Below are positions 13,168 to 15,147 of a DNA stretch of 15,147 nt, in pieces (within the stretch, counting starts at the first letter, position 1; the number at the start of each line of letters is the position of its first letter). The notes under the pieces were generated by a model, which saw nothing but the letters and a program-made list of their open reading frames with translations, made no database searches and was not told the origin of the DNA. Source of the DNA: Chloroflexota bacterium (lineage in GTDB: Bacteria > Chloroflexota > Dehalococcoidia > Bin125). The stretch covers positions 1 to 15,147 of the forward strand of contig JAPOXB010000157.1 of the NCBI GenBank assembly GCA_026707335.1. Direction: 5' to 3'. Both the position numbers and the translations under genes were made by a program.

Positions 13168-14028
13168 GTGATCATCGACGCCCATACGCACGTCTTCCCG
13201 CCCGACCTGATCGAGCGGCGCGCGGAACTGCTGCGCGACGAGCCCGCCTTCCGCGAGGTCTACGCCGACCCGGCGGCGAAGCTCGCCACCGCCGACGACG
13301 TGCTGGCCGTCGTCGAGGCGGGCGAACTCGACGCGGCCGTGATCTGCAACTTCGCCTGGACGGACCTCGACCGCATCCGCGAGACGAACGACTACGTGCT
13401 CGACGCGGCGCGGCGCAGCGGCGGCCGATTGATCCCGTTCTGCATGGTCCAGGGCGCGGGCGGCGAGGCGCACGTGCGCGGCGAGATGGAGCGCGTGGCG
13501 CTGGCCGGCGCGCGCGGCGTCGGCGAACTGCGGCCCGAGCAGCAGGGCTATTCGCTGGCGAGCGGGCGGGCGCCGTCGCTGCTGGCCTGGGGCTCCAGCG
13601 CCTACGACCTGCAACTGCTGATCCACGTCACCGAACCCGTGGGGCATCGCTACCCGGGCAAGCCGGGCGCGCCGATGGCCGCCTTCGCGCAGTTCCTCAA
13701 TCACCATCCCGAGGCGCAGGTGATCGGCGCGCACTGGGCGGGCGGGCTGCCCTTCTACGCGCTGATGCCGGAGGTGCGCGACGACCTCGACCGCGTGCAC
13801 GTCGACACGGCCGCCGGCGGGCTGCTGTACGACGACGCCGTCTTCCGCATCGTGGGGGAGGTGCTGGGCTACGACGCGATCCTCTTCGCCAGCGACTACC
13901 CGCTGCGCGACCCGGCGGCGGAGATCGCCCGCGTGCGCGGCCTGGGCCTGGACGCCGAGGCGGAGGCGGCCATCCTGGGCGGCAACCTGCAACGCCTGCT
14001 GCACCTCGAAGCCCGTGCCGGCGACTGA
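13168..14028 (+). CDS. Amidohydrolase 2 family metal-dependent hydrolase
   Basis: A 286-aa TIM-barrel enzyme of the amidohydrolase-2 type (hydrolysis or decarboxylation of a small carboxylate or amide); the substrate is unknown. Metal and catalytic residues are visible: IIDAHTHVFP with His6 and His8, GVGELRP with Glu120, LIHVTEP with His153, IGAHWAGG with His189, and LFASDYPLRDP with Asp243. The GTG at 13168 has a perfect AGGAGG (13154-13159) at 8 bases, settling the start although the frame is open further upstream. Its 3' end overlaps thpR by 14 bases, so the two are translated from one transcript. It diverges from the transketolase genes. Confidence 0.9.
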   Translation: MIIDAHTHVFPPDLIERRAELLRDEPAFREVYADPAAKLATADDVLAVVEAGELDAAVICNFAWTDLDRIRETNDYVLDAARRSGGRLIPFCMVQGAGGEAHVRGEMERVALAGARGVGELRPEQQGYSLASGRAPSLLAWGSSAYDLQLLIHVTEPVGHRYPGKPGAPMAAFAQFLNHHPEAQVIGAHWAGGLPFYALMPEVRDDLDRVHVDTAAGGLLYDDAVFRIVGEVLGYDAILFASDYPLRDPAAEIARVRGLGLDAEAEAAILGGNLQRLLHLEARAGD

Positions 14029-14665
14029 GACCGAGACCGAGCCGCCGGGCGCACGCGGTGGGGCGGGCGGATCGTCGCGGCTGTTCATCGCGGCCGTGCC
14101 GCCGCCGGCCGTGCGCGCCGCCCTCGCCGCGACGCAGGAGGCGCTGCGCGCCGGACTGGCGGCGCCGGGCGCGGACGTGCGCCTGCGCTGGGTGCGGCCC
14201 GAGGCGATCCACCTCACGCTGCGCTTCCTGGGCGAGACGCCCGACGATCGGCGCCCGGCGATCGAGCGGGCGCTGGCCGCGACGGCCGCCGCGGGCGCCC
14301 CGATCGACCTGCGCCTGGGCGCGGTCGGGACGTTCGGGGGGCGTCGGCCGCGCGTCGTCTGGGCGGGCCTGGAGGGCGGCGTCTCGGCGCTGGCGGACTG
14401 CGCGGCGGCGCTCAACCGCGCGCTGGCGGCGGAGGGCTTCCCGGACGAGCCGCGCCCCCTACGGCCGCATCTGACCCTTGCGCGGGTCTCGGGCCGGCCC
14501 GGCCGCGACGCGCACGCCCGCCTGCTGTCGCTCGTCGCGGCGGCGCCGGCACCACGCCCGGCTGCCTTCCCCGTCGAGGCGCTGGAGCTAATCCGCAGCG
14601 AACTGCGCCCCGACGGCCCCCGCTACACGACCCTGTCGCGGGCGCCCCTCGGTGGAGCGTCCTGA
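14015..14665 (+). CDS. thpR: RNA 2',3'-cyclic phosphodiesterase (2H family)
   Basis: A 216-aa 2H phosphoesterase of the LigT/ThpR family, which opens 2',3'-cyclic phosphates on RNA ends and can join some tRNA halves in vitro. The two required H-x-T motifs are visible as IHLTLRFLGE (His66, Thr68) and RPHLTLARV (His152, Thr154). SRLFIAAVPPPAVRAAL (21-37) is the typical first strand and helix, and the end reads LELIRSELRPDGPRYTTL. The GTG at 14015 adds about 20 disordered residues (Thr/Glu/Gly-rich). No better start is visible before the fold, so a later start is possible. Coupled to the amidohydrolase by a 14-base overlap. Confidence 0.93.
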   Translation: MPATETETEPPGARGGAGGSSRLFIAAVPPPAVRAALAATQEALRAGLAAPGADVRLRWVRPEAIHLTLRFLGETPDDRRPAIERALAATAAAGAPIDLRLGAVGTFGGRRPRVVWAGLEGGVSALADCAAALNRALAAEGFPDEPRPLRPHLTLARVSGRPGRDAHARLLSLVAAAPAPRPAAFPVEALELIRSELRPDGPRYTTLSRAPLGGAS

Positions 14666-14675
14666 GGGGGGCGCC
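14641..14675 (+). terminator. Hairpin at the end of thpR
   Basis: GGCGCCCCTC (14641-14650) can pair with GAGGGGGGCGCC (14664-14675) with two extra G bases bulged. The stop TGA at 14663-14665 sits at the base of the right arm. No U-run follows, so a terminator role is only likely. Confidence 0.4.
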
Positions 14676-14686
14676 GCCGCACGCAG

Positions 14687-14692
14687 TAGACT
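14687..14692 (+). promoter_or_regulatory. Candidate -10 element TAGACT of the lipoprotein gene
   Basis: TAGACT lies just past the thpR hairpin and about 37 to 52 bases before the two possible GTG starts of the lipoprotein. No -35 is evident. Confidence 0.35.
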
Positions 14693-14743
14693 CGACGAGT
14701 TCATCGCGGAGACCCGCCTTCCAACTCCGTGGGGACCAATCGA

Positions 14744-15147
14744 GTGCTCTCGTCGAATCGCCGGCTGCTGTTCTGCCTGGGCGCCGCGCTCGCCGTCTCC
14801 GCGTGCGCGGCGGATCGTGGGTACGACCAAGGGTGGGTCTCGGTCGCCCTGTTCGAGCGCGCAGTTACCTGCGAGGCGCCGGCGGCCGGCTTTGTATCCG
14901 AGATCGAGCAGCGCCTGACCGTCGCCGGGGGATCCCTGCGGGGGGCGCACACGGCGCGCTCGTACGAGACCTGGGACGGAGGGGATGAAGCCTGGTTCCC
15001 CACGGTGATCGAGGGCCCGGGCCTCGAGCGGAGGGACGACGTCGGGGATTACCTCTACGGGGCGTACGCCGCGCGCTTGAACGAACCGACGTTGCACGAG
15101 ACGACTCTTGGCGCCGGGGAGCGGATGTGGTTCCTCGCCGCGGACAT
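14744..15147 (+). CDS. Putative lipoprotein, 5' part only (cut by the window end)
   Basis: The N-terminus is a lipoprotein signal peptide: a basic start (SSNRR), a hydrophobic core LLFCLGAALAV, and a lipobox VSAC with the modified Cys at residue 21. It should be anchored to the outer face of the membrane. The following domain contains AGFVSEIEQRLTVAGGSLRGAHTA and YETWDGGDEAWFPTVIEGPGL, which I do not recognise; it continues past base 15147. GTG at 14744 has GGGGA (14731-14735) upstream; an in-frame GTG at 14729 would add five residues (MGTNR) and cannot be excluded. Codon usage contains more A/T third bases than neighbouring genes. Confidence 0.75.
   Translation, partial: MLSSNRRLLFCLGAALAVSACAADRGYDQGWVSVALFERAVTCEAPAAGFVSEIEQRLTVAGGSLRGAHTARSYETWDGGDEAWFPTVIEGPGLERRDDVGDYLYGAYAARLNEPTLHETTLGAGERMWFLAAD

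Overview
The window is very GC-rich bacterial DNA. By hand count 2521-2580 in ileS is 45/60 G+C. Starts are ATG and GTG, Shine-Dalgarno (SD) sites are clear, and many genes overlap or lie a few bases apart. A T-box leader, a eukaryote-like (type 2) isoleucyl-tRNA synthetase, a transketolase split into two subunits, and house-keeping genes packed with small unknown proteins suggest a high-GC Chloroflexota lineage. A deep-branching actinomycete is also possible; without 16S or a database search I cannot decide.

Layout. 1-275: 3' end of an unrecognised gene, then a GC-rich hairpin. 387-1250: a two-gene cassette of visibly lower GC (34/60 at 1081-1140) encoding a 78-aa soluble protein and a DUF2335-type membrane protein, preceded by tandem 12-bp repeats and a leader hairpin. 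1341-4942: promoter, isoleucine-specific T-box leader with competing antiterminator and terminator, and ileS. The IleRS has GVHH in place of HIGH, a variant linked to mupirocin hyper-resistance. 4955-6058 (minus): YihY/BrkB family membrane protein, convergent with ileS. 6156-9025: proB, an unknown 104-aa protein, and proA, giving the first two proline-biosynthesis enzymes. 9094-11152: two unknown small acidic proteins, a HAD hydrolase and a PPOX-type split-barrel protein. 11164-12983 (minus): the two transketolase subunits, separated from the previous block by a bidirectional hairpin. 13168-14665: an amidohydrolase overlapping thpR (2H RNA phosphodiesterase). 14744 to the end: start of a lipoprotein.

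How the parts work together. The T-box should read the charging state of tRNA-Ile and let transcription into ileS continue when the tRNA is uncharged. ProB and ProA act in sequence to give glutamate-5-semialdehyde. The two transketolase chains overlap by 4 bp and should form one enzyme. I see no CRISPR array, tRNA, rRNA, transposase or complete mobile element. The least explained parts are the DUF2335 cassette with its repeats, the protein between proB and proA, and the two small proteins after proA.
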